From Catenovulum sp052056295 (GTDB lineage: Bacteria; Pseudomonadota; Gammaproteobacteria; Enterobacterales; Alteromonadaceae), in contig NZ_CP182493.1 of assembly GCF_052056295.1 (NCBI RefSeq), positions 3,348,001 to 3,412,000 on the forward strand: 64,000 nt of DNA, written 5' to 3'. Below, one piece after another: positions 35,801 to 45,926 of this stretch; the first letter of the stretch is position 1; each line of letters begins with the position of its first letter. Both the position numbers and the translations under genes were made by a program. The notes under the pieces are model-generated. The model did no database searches, was not told the DNA's origin, and saw nothing but the letters and a program-made list of their open reading frames with translations.

Positions 35801-35844
35801 GAGTTATAGACAAAAAACAATATAGATAAAATAGTTAAGTTAAC

Positions 35845-37371
35845 ATGCAAAATTTTCCGATAGTTTGGAGCATAGCCGGCTCTGATTGTTCTGGTGGTGC
35901 CGGTGTTCAAGCCGATTTAAAAACCATGCACAATTTAGGTTGTGATGTCAGTACAGTAATTACCGCAAATACTGCACAGAGCTCTTTTGGTGTACAGGAA
36001 ATCAATGCTGTTTCGGTTGATGTATTGTTGTCGCAGTTAGATGCCTTGGCAATTGACCGCCCACCACAAGTTATCAAAATTGGTATGTTAGCCAATGTGC
36101 AGCAAATTGATGCTATCTCACAATGGTTAGTTGATTATGCTGCCCGTATGCCAATGCCAAAAGTGGTCTACGATCCAGTTGCTATTGCATCGGCTGGTGG
36201 CAATTTGGCCGAAGAAGATATTTTACCTGCGATTAAACAAAAGTTATTACCTTTAGTTGATGTGTTAACGCCGAATGCGAATGAAGCACAAAGATTGTCA
36301 GGTGTCTACATTATAAACTGGCAAAGCATGTTAGATGCGACTCAAGCATTGATGGCATTAGGTGTTGGGGCTGTTGCGTTGAAGGGCGGCCACATTGATA
36401 TTGATAAAGAATATTGTGTTGATATGGCAGACAATGGTCATCAACAATTTTGGTTAGCGTCAAAACGTATTGATACTGAACATACCCATGGTACTGGCTG
36501 CACTTATGCCTCTGCTATTGCAGCTTTATTTGCGCAAGGTTATTTATTGCGTGATGCAGTCACTGTTGCCAAAGCCTATATTAATCAAGGTTTGCGTTTA
36601 GCCCAAGATTATCAAGGTGCGTATGGGCCGATTCGCCAAGGCAACTGGCCAAATAAACTGGCAGATTATCCAAGCATATTACAAACAGACTCGCAATTAG
36701 CTGACGAATTGGATTGGCAGCAAGGCACTGAAGGCAAATTTAACTATGCTGATAATTTTGCTGATTGTGGCTCGTTATCTTTAGGTTTATACCCAGTTGT
36801 TGGTGATATTCAGTGGATTGAAAGGTTAGCGCCACTCGGGGTTAAAACCATTCAACTGCGTTTAAAAAATTTGGCTGTAGAACAAATAGAACAACAAATT
36901 CAGCGAGCTGTGGCTTTAAGTCAGCAATATGGTTTTCGACTCTTTATTAACGACTATTGGCAGTTGGCGATTAAACACCAAGCTTATGGTGTGCATTTAG
37001 GCCAAGAAGATTTAGCCGATGCGGATTTACAAGTAATTAAACAGGCAGGTTTGCGTTTGGGCATTAGCACTCATGGTGAATATGAGTTGCTTGCCGCTAA
37101 ACAACTTAAACCAAGTTATCTTGCAGTTGGCGCAATTTACCCAACAAAAACTAAAGACATGACAGGGCAAATTCAAGGTGTTGTACGCCTTGAACGTTAT
37201 TTAGATTTAGTCAATGATTTACCTGTTGTTGCTATTGGTGGTATTAATATGCAGCGTGTACACGAGGTTAAACAAACAGGTGTCGGCTCTATTGCTTTGG
37301 TTACAGCAATTACTGAAGCTGAGTCACCGGAAGATGCGTTTAAAACTTTGCAGCAAATTGTTGAGGCTTAA
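35845..37371 (+). CDS. thiDE: Bifunctional HMP(-P) kinase / thiamine-phosphate synthase
   Basis: A 508-residue fusion. Residues 1-265 are ThiD (WSIAGSDCSGGAGVQADLKT at the start; HTHGTGCTYASAIAA with the catalytic Gly/Cys loop), which phosphorylates HMP and HMP-P. Residues from about 310 to the end are ThiE (LYPVVGDIQWIE, LFINDYWQLA, VHLGQEDL, VGAIYPTKTKD, VAIGGI), which joins HMP-PP with thiazole phosphate to thiamine phosphate. The linker of about 45 residues is low in motif content. Confidence 0.95.
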   Translation: MQNFPIVWSIAGSDCSGGAGVQADLKTMHNLGCDVSTVITANTAQSSFGVQEINAVSVDVLLSQLDALAIDRPPQVIKIGMLANVQQIDAISQWLVDYAARMPMPKVVYDPVAIASAGGNLAEEDILPAIKQKLLPLVDVLTPNANEAQRLSGVYIINWQSMLDATQALMALGVGAVALKGGHIDIDKEYCVDMADNGHQQFWLASKRIDTEHTHGTGCTYASAIAALFAQGYLLRDAVTVAKAYINQGLRLAQDYQGAYGPIRQGNWPNKLADYPSILQTDSQLADELDWQQGTEGKFNYADNFADCGSLSLGLYPVVGDIQWIERLAPLGVKTIQLRLKNLAVEQIEQQIQRAVALSQQYGFRLFINDYWQLAIKHQAYGVHLGQEDLADADLQVIKQAGLRLGISTHGEYELLAAKQLKPSYLAVGAIYPTKTKDMTGQIQGVVRLERYLDLVNDLPVVAIGGINMQRVHEVKQTGVGSIALVTAITEAESPEDAFKTLQQIVEA

Positions 37372-37464
37372 GTTTAAAAGTGATTTGCAATAGATCAATT
37401 ATTCAAGCTTTCTTTTGACATATACTAGGGCTGAATTCGTGTTTAATGTAAACGGAGCTAAATA

Positions 37465-38226
37465 GTGCAGGACAAATTATCCGACCAAGAAGCCACAAGA
37501 TACAGCCGTCACTTATTGTTAAGTCAAATTGGTGAAGCTGGGCAAATAAAACTAAAAAACGCGCATGCTGTGGTGGTTGGCGCGGGTGGTTTAGGTAGTC
37601 CTGTCTGTTTATATTTAGCCGCTGCTGGTGTTGGTAAAATTACCATTATCGACCCAGATACAATTGAAGTTACAAATTTGCAAAGGCAAATTTTATATAA
37701 AACCAATCATGTTGGCCGTGAAAAAGCCCAAATGGCGGCAAATCAAATGCAGGCGTTAAATCCACTTATTCAAGTACAAGCAATTGGCAAAAAGGTCGAA
37801 AATTGTAACTTTGAGCAAGTTATTAAAGATGCGACCGCTGTATTAGATTGTACTGACAATGTTTCAAGCCGTTATTTAATCAATCAAGCTTGTGTGCAAA
37901 CTAAAGTACCTTTAATTAGTGCAGCAGCCATTCGTGGTGAAGGCCAGTTTATGATGTTTAATTTTAAACACCAAAAGTCACCTTGTTACCACTGTGTTTT
38001 CCCTGATCTCGACGGTGACGAAGCTGGACTAAATTGCAGCAACGCAGGGGTTGTAGGGCCATTGTTAGGCTTAATGGGCAGCAAACAAGCACTTGAATTT
38101 GTTAAATATGTAGTTAAACCTGAATCTTGTTCATTTGCTAAGTTGAATATTATTGATATTTGGTCAGATCAAAATAGACAGTTTAACTTAGCCGCTGACC
38201 CAACTTGCCCTGTTTGTAGCAATTAG
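37465..38226 (+). CDS. thiF: ThiS adenylyltransferase ThiF
   Basis: 253 residues starting at GTG 37465, with GGAG eight bases upstream. E1-like fold: VVVGAGGLGSPVCLYLAAAG binds ATP, LDCTDNVSSRYLIN follows, and two CxxC pairs (CYHC and CPVC near the end) hold zinc. It activates the C-terminus of ThiS. MoeB is an alternative for such a sequence, but the position closing the thi operon decides for ThiF. Confidence 0.9.
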   Translation: MQDKLSDQEATRYSRHLLLSQIGEAGQIKLKNAHAVVVGAGGLGSPVCLYLAAAGVGKITIIDPDTIEVTNLQRQILYKTNHVGREKAQMAANQMQALNPLIQVQAIGKKVENCNFEQVIKDATAVLDCTDNVSSRYLINQACVQTKVPLISAAAIRGEGQFMMFNFKHQKSPCYHCVFPDLDGDEAGLNCSNAGVVGPLLGLMGSKQALEFVKYVVKPESCSFAKLNIIDIWSDQNRQFNLAADPTCPVCSN

Positions 38227-38315
38227 AGCTAAATCAGCCTAAATACTTGCCCGAAACGTCAACAGAGTTTAACCTTAAACCAATGCATTACGCGTGATCT
38301 AAGGTATTCAATTTC

Positions 38316-39161
38316 ATGGCGATAAAAATTACCGCAGCCGAAAAACAAATATTACAAAACGTTACTATACCGCCGCGTCCAGAAGCTTTATTAAAAGTAA
38401 GTGAAGAGGCAAAAAAGCCTGAGCCTGATGTGACGGTTATTGCTAAAGCCATATCCAGTGACATTGCTATTTCGGCTTCTGTTTTGCAGGTGGTTAACTC
38501 TGCAGCTTTTCGTCGCGCCAAAGAAATTAAATCAATTGACCAAGCAGTTATGGTTTTGGGCCTTAAACGTGTTTTCCCTATTGTTAAAGCTGTTGCGCTT
38601 AAAAGTGCGATGCAGGCGAGCGATGAACTAGCGACTTTTTGGCAGGATTCAACCGATGTCGCTAATGTCTGTGCTATGGTGTGTAACCAGTTAGAAAAAC
38701 CTCAGCTGGCAGATAATGCATATATGTTGGGTTTGTTTCATGATGCAGGTATACCTGTAATGGTAATTAACTACCCTGAGTTTGCTGCAATAATGCATAA
38801 AGCTGAAGATATCGGCTGGGGTAGTGAACTACTTGCTTTAGAGCGTGAGCAATTTGATACTAACCACACAACCATTGGTGCTTTATTAGGCCAGCGATGG
38901 AAGTTAGCCAAAGATTTAGTTGAAGTAATTTATTATCAGCATGATAGTGATGGCATTTTTTCAACATCTGAGCTCAGCCGTGTCGGCTTGTGGCTACTAG
39001 CCATTTTGAAAATTTCTCGCCATATAGTGCTAGATTTACAAAAAGGCAAAGAAGTCAGTGAAGAGTGGATAGTGGTAAAAGAACAGTTGTTGGAGTTTTT
39101 TGATTTTGAAGAAGAAGATTTAAATGATGTAATTGAAGCGGTTATGTCTAAACAATCTTAA
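38316..39161 (+). CDS. HDOD-domain protein
   Basis: 281 residues, nearly all an HDOD domain: IPPRPEALLKVSEEA, AISSDIAISASVLQVVNSAAF and LGLKRVFPIVKAVALK are typical, with NAYMLGLFHDAGIPVM as the degenerate HD segment. HDOD proteins are signalling adaptors related to HD phosphodiesterases without catalytic residues. No output domain is fused. Likely its own transcript between thiF and tRNA-Trp. Confidence 0.88.
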   Translation: MAIKITAAEKQILQNVTIPPRPEALLKVSEEAKKPEPDVTVIAKAISSDIAISASVLQVVNSAAFRRAKEIKSIDQAVMVLGLKRVFPIVKAVALKSAMQASDELATFWQDSTDVANVCAMVCNQLEKPQLADNAYMLGLFHDAGIPVMVINYPEFAAIMHKAEDIGWGSELLALEREQFDTNHTTIGALLGQRWKLAKDLVEVIYYQHDSDGIFSTSELSRVGLWLLAILKISRHIVLDLQKGKEVSEEWIVVKEQLLEFFDFEEEDLNDVIEAVMSKQS

Positions 39162-39205
39162 TAGTCTATAAAATAAGCAAACAAACTGAATATGAAATTA
39201 ATTGC

Positions 39206-39233
39206 TTTACACAATAAAAAGCCTATGTATAAT
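39206..39233 (+). promoter_or_regulatory. Sigma-70 promoter of tRNA-Trp
   Basis: TTTACA (39206-39211), 16-base spacer, TATAAT (39228-39233), 15 bases before the tRNA. The transcript probably continues into holD and rimI. Confidence 0.75.
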
Positions 39234-39248
39234 CGGCAGCAACTCGAT

Positions 39249-39325
39249 AGGGGTGTAGTTCCAATTGGTAGAACAGCGGTCTCCAAAACCGATGGTTGGG
39301 GGTTCGAGTCCCTCCGCCCCTGCCA
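39249..39325 (+). tRNA. tRNA-Trp (CCA)
   Basis: 77 bases with encoded CCA. Acceptor AGGGGTG with CGCCCCT, anticodon loop CTCCAAA (anticodon CCA), T-loop TTCGAGT. Only 18 bases before the holD start. Confidence 0.97.
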
Positions 39326-39343
39326 GTCTTTCGAAGATTTGTT

Positions 39344-39793
39344 ATGTCGCAGTTAAATACTTATCAAATGGCAGTTCTTGCCGAATTGAACATAGATACT
39401 TTTAAAGCTCAAAGTTCAGTTGCAGCCAAACAAGATATTCCAACAACAACTTCAGTTGCAGAAATTTCTAAGCCTGCAGAAAAAATAGATCATTTAGCGC
39501 AAATTAAATCAGCTATTGGTTTGGCTAAAGCTGAAACATCAGAACCAGTTACTCAGAAAGCTAACACACAAGTTCGGCTAGTAAACTTTGACAAATTGGA
39601 TCTCGCTGCATTGAAGGCTTGGTTTAAGCAAGTAGGCCTAAACTGCCAAGACAGCCAGCAAACAAATCAGGCAAATGCGGTTGAACAATTGATTTTTGAC
39701 CAAGCGTTGGATAAAGCAGTTTTCAACTTTGACTTGAGCAAAGCTGAAGACAAACAAGCATTTTGGCAGTTAATTAGCCGATTCAAATTTTGA
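39344..39793 (+). CDS. holD: DNA polymerase III psi subunit (HolD), probable
   Basis: 149 residues from ATG 39344; the longer frame starting at 39296 runs into tRNA-Trp and is rejected. The start NTYQMAVLAELNIDTF and the end DKQAFWQLISRF match the two conserved ends of psi, which links the clamp loader to chi and SSB. The middle is Gln/Ala/Thr-rich and poorly conserved, as in this family. The strongest support is position: rimI follows after ten bases, as in the holD-rimI pair of enterics. Confidence 0.65.
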   Translation: MSQLNTYQMAVLAELNIDTFKAQSSVAAKQDIPTTTSVAEISKPAEKIDHLAQIKSAIGLAKAETSEPVTQKANTQVRLVNFDKLDLAALKAWFKQVGLNCQDSQQTNQANAVEQLIFDQALDKAVFNFDLSKAEDKQAFWQLISRFKF

Positions 39794-39802
39794 TCAAGCC
39801 TG

Positions 39803-40261
39803 ATGATAGAAATTGTTTCTTTGTCCGCCGAGCATCTAACCCAAGTTCATCAAATAGAACTTCTAAGCCAGCCCGACCCTTGGTCACTCTCTTTATTCGA
39901 ATCCTGTTTGTCGCCGCGGTATCTCAATTTTGTTGCAATAGAAAACAACAAAGTATTGGGTTTTTTAATTGCTGACTGGATTGCTGGCGAAGCTTGTTTA
40001 ATGAATATTTGTGTTGATCCTCAGCAAAGAAAAAATGGCATTGGCCAAGCGCTGCATCAGCATTTTGTTGGACAACTTCTTATGCGTGGCACAGATAAAT
40101 TATGTTTGGAAGTTCGCCAGTCTAACCTAGCCGCACTGGCGTTATATCAAAAACTCGGATACCAGCAGATTGCACTACGCAAAAATTATTATGCTGCCAC
40201 AGCTACAGTCCCCGCTGAAGATGCGATAATCATGCAAGCTGAGCTAGCCAATTGCAATTAA
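39803..40261 (+). CDS. rimI: Ribosomal protein S18 N-acetyltransferase
   Basis: 152 residues, GNAT fold. ICVDPQQRKNGIGQALHQH is the acetyl-CoA-binding motif A and LEVRQSNLAALALYQKLGY motif B, the standard RimI sequence. It acetylates the N-terminal Ala of S18. Downstream of and probably co-transcribed with holD. Confidence 0.92.
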   Translation: MIEIVSLSAEHLTQVHQIELLSQPDPWSLSLFESCLSPRYLNFVAIENNKVLGFLIADWIAGEACLMNICVDPQQRKNGIGQALHQHFVGQLLMRGTDKLCLEVRQSNLAALALYQKLGYQQIALRKNYYAATATVPAEDAIIMQAELANCN

Positions 40262-40354
40262 ATCAACGTAATTGCTAAATTGGTTTATTATTTAAGGTAA
40301 CTGCAATTGTGTTGACAGCAAAAAGCAAGCTATCAAATTATAAGGAAGGCTAAG

Positions 40355-42745
40355 TTGGATTTCCCTGCGCACTTACAAAGTATTGTTGATAAGTTATCGC
40401 CGGCAAAAGCCTCGGCTACTTTTGACAAAGTGTTTAAGGCGCAGACTAAAAAACTATCTAATTCGGAACGCTTTTTAGTAAAAATGGAAGTTAACCGACT
40501 AAACAAAGCTTGCCAACGACCGATTGATTTGCGCAGCAAACATGGCAGTTTATGCCAAGCTCACCAAGCCAACGGCATTCAGCACTATCTGCCGCAACCG
40601 GCTATTGAGCGGTTAAACCAATTGCTCGAAACATATAAACAAAACTATTGTTTCGCTATTTATGAACAGATTTTGTTTGAATATAAACAAAAACCTCAAG
40701 CACAATCGTACGACTCAAAAACACAGCGCAGTGAAATAGAACGAACACTTATCAGCCCAATTGAGTTTGGTCAAAGGGTTATTCGTAATGAAGAGCGTAT
40801 GCATTACACCACCCAAGTATCGCTCAATATCGGCAAGTTAAAGTTGGAAGCAATTACCTGCGATATTTCACCGTCGGGCTTGAGAATAAAAATTAAGGCC
40901 GAACATCATTTTGAAAGTGACGAGTTGCTCCAAGTTATTTTTGTTAAATGGCAAAGTAAATTTGCTGAACAAACTTGTCGGGCAACCTATAAACTCTGTT
41001 GGCAGAAGCTTGAAGGGGATAATACCTTATTGGGTTTAGCCATACTACCGGACTTAGATCAATTTGAATTCAGCGTTTTTATTGATAAATACGTCAAAAG
41101 CTATCGACGCAAGTATAAGTTAGATGCTTGCAATACCTTACAGTCGGCACGCAATATTTTATTTGAACAATGCTATTTTTATACCCATACCGCACTGCCA
41201 TTGCTGTTAACACGCGACAGTGAAGGTGTACATATTCCGTATGTTTGCAAACAATCAAGCAATGCCCATGTGCTTGATTATTGGCAAGACGAGCACAGTG
41301 TTTGCCAGTTAAGGCAGTTATTTTCCGGTGCTCGTTTACTTAATCTGTTAAATCAAATTACCCCAGTTAAACACGAATATTTATTTTGTTTTACCCATAT
41401 TCAGCAGGGCAAAAAGTATCATTTTAGTGCTACTTACGATGAATTGGTTGAAGCTGATTTATTAGGATTGTTTCTTGGCTTTGCGGCGCAAAAATCGAGT
41501 TGGCGAGTGTTGAAAATACAGCTACAAGAGATAGATCTTAAAAATGCCCAAAGAGCTGTCGCGATCCCTGAAAGTGCGGGGGAAGAAATTACTCAGCAAA
41601 ACCAACCTATTACCCCTGAAGTGACTGCACAGTTAGCCAATTTAACCCATTTTGCCTTGCTGATTGACGTGACCAATCAATATGCCAAAGCGAGTTATTC
41701 TGATCATCAAGTGGATACTCAGCAGCTTGAACGCTTAATGCGTTTTAAACAAGAGAAATTAGCCACAACCCAAACTCAGGCTTTGCACTTTCAGTTTTTG
41801 GGGAAACGTAAAGAACCGCGGATAAGATATTCAAGTGCAATCCAATTAGAGTTAACCGACACTAAAGTTACTGGCCAAACTATGAACATCTCAACCAATG
41901 GTATTCAGTTAAAATTAAAAAACTGGCCCGAGTTGGAGCGCGGTCAATATGTATTGGTGGCATTTCCAGAACTCGCAAAAAAATTAAAACTCAAAGGCGA
42001 GCTGATTAAATATCAAGTTATGGCTACCAATGCGGACAACTGTTTGGTGGGGCTGCGTTTAGTTAGTGGGTCAAGCGCTTTGGTGCAAGCTTTGGGTAAA
42101 ATATTTGACGCTAGAATGGAGCAAGCTCAGTCACCTGCAAGCACGGCGCTAGAACATGCCATTCGTAATCTTATAGTGATGTCTACCTCGCAGTGTTGTG
42201 GTTTTGTTTATCGTTCAGAACACAATCAATTTAACATGTTGGCGCAACCCAGTACGTCAAACCGCTTAAGTGCCTTGTTAGATAAGTGCCATACCTACCA
42301 AGCAAAAGCTTTGGAGCATTTTATTCTCAAACGTTTTGAACAAAATAATTTTGCCATCAACAAGAGTATTTTTGAGTTGGTGATTACTGTGGTTAACCAG
42401 CATGATATTTTTCCTGATGTGTGGTTAGATAAAGTCACAGATGAACCTAGCCGCCAACTCCTAGTTCAGCAACAACTTGCGTTAGGCCATGTTTGGGTGG
42501 TGCGTTTAGAGTGCCACGATGCAATTGAAGCAGATTGGCATGCAATTGAACTTGAACTAAGTTACCTGAGTGCCTTTCAACCTGCTGGTGCTCAACAGCT
42601 GCAAAATTATTTTGCTCATATTAAACATTCTTACACCTTAACTGATGTAACGCGTGAAGTTTTGGTTAGATACGAATTCACCGCTGAGCAAATCTCGCAA
42701 AATCATACTCAGCAAAATGAGTTTATTTTCGATATTTTCGATTAA
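40355..42745 (+). CDS. Large protein with two PilZ domains
   Basis: 796 residues. Start is TTG 40355, chosen because AAGGAAGG lies just upstream and the frame has no better codon nearby. Two PilZ c-di-GMP-binding signatures are complete: RNEER (about 145) with DISPSG (about 170), and RKEPR (about 484) with NISTNG (about 510). The regions between and after them are not recognised; no membrane segment is evident. Intact RxxxR and (D/N)xSxxG in both suggest real c-di-GMP binding. Output may concern motility or surface growth, which is inference. Confidence 0.8.
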   Translation: MDFPAHLQSIVDKLSPAKASATFDKVFKAQTKKLSNSERFLVKMEVNRLNKACQRPIDLRSKHGSLCQAHQANGIQHYLPQPAIERLNQLLETYKQNYCFAIYEQILFEYKQKPQAQSYDSKTQRSEIERTLISPIEFGQRVIRNEERMHYTTQVSLNIGKLKLEAITCDISPSGLRIKIKAEHHFESDELLQVIFVKWQSKFAEQTCRATYKLCWQKLEGDNTLLGLAILPDLDQFEFSVFIDKYVKSYRRKYKLDACNTLQSARNILFEQCYFYTHTALPLLLTRDSEGVHIPYVCKQSSNAHVLDYWQDEHSVCQLRQLFSGARLLNLLNQITPVKHEYLFCFTHIQQGKKYHFSATYDELVEADLLGLFLGFAAQKSSWRVLKIQLQEIDLKNAQRAVAIPESAGEEITQQNQPITPEVTAQLANLTHFALLIDVTNQYAKASYSDHQVDTQQLERLMRFKQEKLATTQTQALHFQFLGKRKEPRIRYSSAIQLELTDTKVTGQTMNISTNGIQLKLKNWPELERGQYVLVAFPELAKKLKLKGELIKYQVMATNADNCLVGLRLVSGSSALVQALGKIFDARMEQAQSPASTALEHAIRNLIVMSTSQCCGFVYRSEHNQFNMLAQPSTSNRLSALLDKCHTYQAKALEHFILKRFEQNNFAINKSIFELVITVVNQHDIFPDVWLDKVTDEPSRQLLVQQQLALGHVWVVRLECHDAIEADWHAIELELSYLSAFQPAGAQQLQNYFAHIKHSYTLTDVTREVLVRYEFTAEQISQNHTQQNEFIFDIFD

Positions 42746-43125
42746 CAAGCCCTGTACCAACTTGCCTTGCCTAAATGGCTTTTATCTCCAGCTGATTATC
42801 GCAATTTATGGTGATTTAGCTCTACTAGTTTGTTTTCATATAATGATCATTTAGCAGTTTAATTTCTAATTTGGAGTTTAAAAGACCACAATGGTCTCAA
42901 TCAAACTTGCTTTGTGCTTTATTTTGGTGCTAAATTCCATTGTTTACGGTTAATAAATAATCTGTTTTTAGATTTTATAAATTCTAGTTAATTATTAGCT
43001 TATCTGATGTTTGTATTGAACTGAGTTGGTGCATTGAGTGGGGTGGAATTCTATAATAATAATATTTTAAAGTTCTCCTAAGTGTTTATACCCGGGACTG
43101 TGCACCCCGGGTTTTCTTTTTCTTC
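42746..43125. other. Intergenic region with a 20-codon signal-like ORF and a hairpin
   Basis: About 380 bases between the PilZ gene and pldA. A 20-codon frame at 42891-42953 reads MVSIKLALCFILVLNSIVYG, like an isolated signal peptide, but has no well-placed ribosome site. No other gene is visible. Confidence 0.4.
43090..43122 (+). terminator. Terminator-like hairpin between PilZ gene and pldA
   Basis: ACCCGGG (43090-43096) pairs with CCCGGGT (43106-43112), loop ACTGTGCAC, then TTTCTTTTTCTTCTT on the plus strand. T-richness favours termination of plus-strand transcripts; the same hairpin also lies just past the pldA stop on the minus strand. Confidence 0.6.
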
Positions 43126-44133
43126 TTATAATAAATCTGTTAATGCAATGCCCAAGCTTAATCTTTGCTGCGAATGGTTGTAGTCGATCAAACTTTCACC
43201 ATAACCACTGTATGCTTGAACGTATCCTCGAAGACGTCCCCAAATCGGAAAAGTTACACCGGCTTCAATTGAACCTCGGCCACTATTGAAGTTATAGCGC
43301 ATTAAAAATTGGCTTTGCAGATTTTTATCAATTCTATAAGCACCAGATAATTCCCAATGTCCCATGTATTTGTCTATGTCTGGATTATCATCACCATTTG
43401 GGTCATCAATCGACTTTTTGGCATTTTCTGGTAATCGCCACCAAGGCCGAAAGTTTAAAACCCAGTCTTGATGTTCAACTAATACGGCAAGATAAAGTCG
43501 ATTCCAACTGCGTGACAAAGGAAGCTCACGGCCATTCGATTGATGCTCCAAACCTATGGCTAAATTGGTTGTGGTGTTAAATAGTTGCCATTTGGTTGGC
43601 AGAAAATAAAACACTTCTGGTTGATAGTTAGTTTCTCGAAAGGGTTTGCTGTATAAGCTGCTATATACTTGCCACCACGACTGCATTGTCATGCCAAAAA
43701 ATAAACCGTCACCGTATTTAAATATAGGTGCATAGTTAAGTGGCACTTTAAAACTCAGCTGCATTTTAGCTTCAAGTTGTTGCTTTGGGTCAATTAATGT
43801 TGAACCTTCGTACGCCTGTTCATTGTAACCTGTGGTGTAGCTTGCAGCTAAGATATAGTTCATCCTATGTGGGGTAATTACGTAGGGGCTGAATGCGGTT
43901 TTTCGTTCTTGTTCTAGGCGTTCCGATAGTGCGCCATTGCTGGAGGCTTTTTCTAGTGCTTCTATTTGCGCACATATTTGATTTATTTGTGCCACGTCTA
44001 AGTTGTCGTTTACCCGTTTCATTTGGCGTAATTGACATTGTTCAAATTTACTTAGCTCAGCATAGCCAGGAGTTGCATAGCTAACTAAACTAACCAACCA
44101 GATATAAATAATGTGCTTAAATTTAACTAGCAT
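43126..44133 (-). CDS. pldA: Outer-membrane phospholipase A
   Basis: 335 residues with a signal peptide (IYIWLVSLVSYATPGYA). The catalytic region GLEHQSNGR then SRSWNRLY carries the His-Ser pair and Asn of OMPLA. The rest alternates in the manner of a 12-stranded beta-barrel and ends in a typical C-terminal strand (LGIALTDLL). It hydrolyses phospholipids that reach the outer leaflet. Residues 30-85 form an N-terminal helical extension. Divergent from prfC. Confidence 0.88.
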   Translation of the reverse strand: MLVKFKHIIYIWLVSLVSYATPGYAELSKFEQCQLRQMKRVNDNLDVAQINQICAQIEALEKASSNGALSERLEQERKTAFSPYVITPHRMNYILAASYTTGYNEQAYEGSTLIDPKQQLEAKMQLSFKVPLNYAPIFKYGDGLFFGMTMQSWWQVYSSLYSKPFRETNYQPEVFYFLPTKWQLFNTTTNLAIGLEHQSNGRELPLSRSWNRLYLAVLVEHQDWVLNFRPWWRLPENAKKSIDDPNGDDNPDIDKYMGHWELSGAYRIDKNLQSQFLMRYNFNSGRGSIEAGVTFPIWGRLRGYVQAYSGYGESLIDYNHSQQRLSLGIALTDLL

Positions 44134-44336
44134 ATAAAGATAGCCTAGAGTTTGTTTTTACGTGTTTGTTTTACCATAGTGGTTGTTCGTTAGCATTGTA
44201 AACATAAGCCGATGGTAAAAGTATCACTGAAGGGCTTTTTATTGGCAGATAAACTGTCCAAAATCATGCATATTTAGCTGAATTCGGTATAATGCCCGCG
44301 ATTTATACTTGCCATTATCTAGTAGAGAGTTTGTTG

Positions 44337-45917
44337 ATGTCATTTTTAGAAGAAGTTCAACGCCGCCGCACGTTCGCGATTATTTCGCATCCCGATGCCG
44401 GTAAAACCACAATTACCGAAAAAGTTTTGTTGTTCGGAAAAGCCTTACAAACGGCTGGTACGGTAAAAGGCCGTGGCTCTAATCAACATGCTAAATCTGA
44501 CTGGATGGAAATGGAAAAAGAGCGTGGTATCTCGGTTACAACCTCTGTCATGCAATTCCCATATAATGACAAGCTAGTTAATTTACTAGATACCCCTGGG
44601 CATGAAGATTTCTCGGAAGATACCTATAGAACACTGACGGCAGTGGATTCTTGTTTGATGGTTATTGATGCAGCCAAAGGTGTTGAAGATAGAACTCGAA
44701 AACTCATGGAAGTAACGCGCTTACGCGACACGCCTATTGTTACTTTTATGAACAAACTCGACCGTGATATTCGTGATCCTATGGAGCTATTGGACGAAGT
44801 TGAAACTGAACTGAATATTGCCTGTGCACCTATAAGTTGGCCAATAGGTTGTGGTAAAGAGTTTAAAGGTGTTTACCACATTCATCGTGACGAATGTATT
44901 TTGTATCAAACAGGCCAAGGCCATACCATTCAAGAAAAGCGCATTATTAAAGGATTAGACAATCCTGACTTAGATAAAGCTGTTGGTGAAGAACTAGCAG
45001 AAACCTTACGCGAAGAGCTTGAATTAGTAATAGGTGCATCGCATGAATTTGACCAAGAGTTATTTTTAAAAGGCGAGTTAACCCCGGTATTTTTTGGTAC
45101 TGCATTAGGTAACTTTGGTGTTGACCATATGTTAGATGGTTTAACTGAATGGGCGCCAGCGCCTATGCCGCGTGCAACCGAAGAACGTAACGTTGAAGCA
45201 AAAGAAGAAAATTTCAGCGGCTTTGTTTTTAAAATTCAAGCGAATATGGATCCAAAACACCGTGACCGCATTGCATTTATGCGTATCGTATCTGGTACAT
45301 ACCAGCAGGGCATGAAGTTAAACCATGTGCGCATTGGCAAAACGGTTAATATCTCGGATGCGGTTACTTTTATGGCGGGCGATCGTGAACGTGCCGCCAA
45401 CGCTTATGCTGGTGACATTATTGGTTTACATAATCACGGTACCATTCAAATTGGTGACACCTTTACTCAAGGGGAAAAACTTAAATTTAGTGGTATACCA
45501 AACTTTGCCCCTGAGCTGTTCCGCCGTATTCGCCTAAAAGATCCACTTAAACAAAAACAATTGCTTAAAGGTTTAGTTCAGTTGTCGGAAGAGGGCGCGG
45601 TACAAGTATTTAGACCTTTAGCTTCTAACGATCTAATTGTGGGTGCGGTTGGTGTGCTCCAGTTTGACGTTGTAGTGCAAAGATTGAAGTCTGAATATAA
45701 TGTTGATGCGATATATGAATCTATCAATGTTGCAACCGCTCGCTGGGTAACAGGTAAAGACAGCAAGAAATTTGATGAGTTTAAACGCAAAGCTGAAGCT
45801 AACTTAGCATTAGACGGTGGCGACAACCTCACTTATGTTGCACCAACTATGGTTAATTTAAGTTTAGCGCAAGAAAGATACCCAGATATTGAATTCCACC
45901 AAACGCGTGAACACTAA
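44337..45917 (+). CDS. prfC: Peptide chain release factor 3
   Basis: 526 residues from ATG 44337, where MSFLEEVQRRRTFAII lines up with the family N-terminus; the ATG at 44292 adds 15 unlikely residues. A GTPase that recycles RF1/RF2. G1 SHPDAGKTT, G3 DTPGHEDF and G4 FMNKLDRD are present. A TATAAT at 44288-44293 may be its -10. Confidence 0.96.
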   Translation: MSFLEEVQRRRTFAIISHPDAGKTTITEKVLLFGKALQTAGTVKGRGSNQHAKSDWMEMEKERGISVTTSVMQFPYNDKLVNLLDTPGHEDFSEDTYRTLTAVDSCLMVIDAAKGVEDRTRKLMEVTRLRDTPIVTFMNKLDRDIRDPMELLDEVETELNIACAPISWPIGCGKEFKGVYHIHRDECILYQTGQGHTIQEKRIIKGLDNPDLDKAVGEELAETLREELELVIGASHEFDQELFLKGELTPVFFGTALGNFGVDHMLDGLTEWAPAPMPRATEERNVEAKEENFSGFVFKIQANMDPKHRDRIAFMRIVSGTYQQGMKLNHVRIGKTVNISDAVTFMAGDRERAANAYAGDIIGLHNHGTIQIGDTFTQGEKLKFSGIPNFAPELFRRIRLKDPLKQKQLLKGLVQLSEEGAVQVFRPLASNDLIVGAVGVLQFDVVVQRLKSEYNVDAIYESINVATARWVTGKDSKKFDEFKRKAEANLALDGGDNLTYVAPTMVNLSLAQERYPDIEFHQTREH

Positions 45918-45926
45918 GGTAGATAA

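Noticed and set aside
42891..42953. 20-codon ORF resembling a lone signal peptide
   Set aside because: No ribosome site at proper distance and nothing follows in frame; kept only as a note in the intergenic entry.
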